From: Bacillota bacterium
GTDB lineage: Bacteria; Bacillota; Clostridia; Tissierellales; Peptoniphilaceae
NCBI GenBank assembly: GCA_023394045.1
Contig: JAEXBN010000049.1
Span: 1 to 15,842, forward strand
Direction of reading: 5' to 3'
Length of the DNA: 15,842 nucleotides
The position numbers were made by a program, and so were the translations under genes. This document shows positions 15,173 through 15,842 of the stretch, one piece after another. The notes under the pieces are model-generated. The model did no database searches and was not told the DNA's origin. It saw only the letters and a program-made list of their open reading frames with translations. Each line of letters starts with the position of its first letter. Positions within the stretch are counted from its first letter, which is position 1.

Positions 15173-15249
15173 AACAACGATGTCGAATAGGGACTGCTCC
15201 TCATAGTTAGCTTTTGGGGGAGCAGTTCGTATCGCATCGTTGTTTTTTT
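15173..15249 (+). terminator. Long intrinsic terminator with T7 tract
   Basis: The outer arms AACAACGATG (15173-15182) and CATCGTTGTT (15235-15244) and the inner arms ACTGCTCC (15193-15200) and GGAGCAGT (15219-15226) form one interrupted stem. A run of seven T (15243-15249) follows. It ends plus-strand transcription from the CWB2/CAP gene, implying a 3' untranslated region of roughly 400 bases carrying the repeats, or else ends an unrecognised small RNA. Confidence 0.8.
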
Positions 15250-15316
15250 ATATGGGTGGATGGTGGTTGAATGGTAGAACGACAGATGCATAGCAAAATG
15301 ATGGGCGTGTGGCAAA

Positions 15317-15842
15317 CCGTTGAGAGGAGGCGCCGACGGCGCCAGTGTGTAAAGCCGAATATTGAGGAAACCCACTGAGTTTGATCGCGGCGCGGCTCAG
15401 TGTGAAACGTTAAAAATGGAGCAAACTCACTGAGCTTTGCTGCGTCCATCTCAGTGGGAAAAGTAAAAAAAGTGGTAAGACCCACTGAGCCCCAGGGGGC
15501 GAGGCCTCAGTGTGAAACATCGAAAATGAAGAAAATCCACTGAGATGAGGCGCCGATGGCGCCAGTGTGTAAAGCCCAATATGGAAGAAATCCACTGAGT
15601 TTCATCGCGGCGTGGCTCAGTGTGAAACGTTGAAAATGCGGCAAACCCACTGAGCCTTGCCGTGTTCATCTCAGTGGGAAAAAGGGAAAAGTGGCACGAC
15701 CCACTGAGTCGCAGGGCGCGAGGCCTCAGTGTGAAACGTCGAAAATGAAGAAAAGCCACTGAGATGAAGTTCCGATGGCACCAGTGTGTGAAGCCCAATA
15801 TGGAAGAAATCCACTGAGTTTGATCGTGGCGTGGCTCAGTGG
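15317..15842. repeat. 55-bp hairpin-repeat array with a 219-220-bp higher-order period (continues past window)
   Basis: Ten head-to-tail units of 55 bp (one of 54) start at 15317, 15372, 15427, 15482, 15537, 15592, 15647, 15701, 15756 and 15811. Each begins CCACTGAG (first unit degenerate), and most carry CTCAGTG about 16 bases later, forming a 7-8-bp stem. A purine- and A-rich tail containing GAAA follows. Four subtypes recur in order: A (inner GGCGCC-GAT-GGCGCC stem, CAGTG right arm), B (TTTGATCG loop), C (CTCAGTGGG) and D (GAGGCCTCAGTG). The order is A-B-C-D, A-B-C-D, A-B, cut by the window end. Same-subtype copies 220 bp apart are much more alike than neighbours. It is not coding on the plus strand, no cas gene is present, and 15250-15316 in front holds nothing recognisable. 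Confidence 0.9.

Noticed and set aside
14970..15206. Short TTG-start open frame with a hydrophobic stretch
   Set aside because: It starts within the repeat array, includes the 16-bp hairpin, ends inside the terminator and lacks a convincing ribosome site.
15317..15842. CRISPR array
   Set aside because: The between-repeat sequences are not unique; they recur every four units in the same order. The conserved parts are two short arms of a hairpin, not one 25-40-bp repeat, and no cas gene is in the window.
15317..15842. Integron attC array
   Set aside because: The units are only 55 bp with no cassette genes between them, and no integrase gene is present in the window.

Overview
This 15.8 kb window looks like chromosomal DNA of a Gram-positive (Bacillota-type) bacterium of fairly high GC content. 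The evidence is three large secreted surface proteins: two with CWB2 cell-wall-binding modules and one with a sortase-type tail (APKTG, membrane helix, basic end). There is also a membrane-anchored peptidoglycan-type deacetylase, a YtrA-like GntR regulator with an ABC transporter, strong AGGAGG ribosome sites and consensus sigma-A promoters. CWB2 proteins are typical of Clostridia and their relatives, so an anaerobic clostridial or peptoniphilaceal lineage is my inference; the genus cannot be read from the sequence.

Layout. 30-1259 (minus): polysaccharide deacetylase with a palindromic operator-like site in front. 1260-1555: divergent intergenic region holding about 43-bp degenerate repeats. 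1556-7805 (plus): a tight five-gene run, namely a single-chain UvrD-like helicase fused to an Fe-S PD-(D/E)XK nuclease, a short YtrA-type GntR regulator, an ABC ATPase with a 202-residue disordered N-terminal extension, and two six-helix permeases. 7926-10079 (plus): secreted CAP protein with three C-terminal CWB2 modules. 10185-10940 (minus): exodeoxyribonuclease III. 11248-12716 (plus): consensus promoter, structured leader and a coiled-coil, sortase-type surface protein, closed by a strong terminator at 12769-12805. 12904-14826 (plus): second CWB2/CAP protein with the opposite domain order. 14827-15842: about 1 kb without a convincing gene, made of an 18/19-bp repeat array, a 16-bp perfect hairpin, a strong terminator, and a 55-bp hairpin-repeat array that runs off the window end.

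How the genes relate. The common theme is the cell envelope: a wall-modifying deacetylase, an ABC transporter whose regulator class often answers to cell-wall-active compounds, and three exported surface proteins. The helicase-nuclease and exonuclease III are DNA repair enzymes. No phage genes, transposase, integrase, CRISPR-Cas genes or tRNA/rRNA were seen.

The most unusual material is non-coding. The 55-bp array at 15317-15842 consists of hairpin units in four subtypes (A-B-C-D) repeated in order with a 219-220-bp higher-order period. It is not a CRISPR and I do not recognise it. Other oddities are a 36-bp in-frame minisatellite inside the helicase, a 17-bp tandem repeat across the stop codon of the first CWB2 gene, and 12-bp palindromes repeated every 37 bp downstream of the second.
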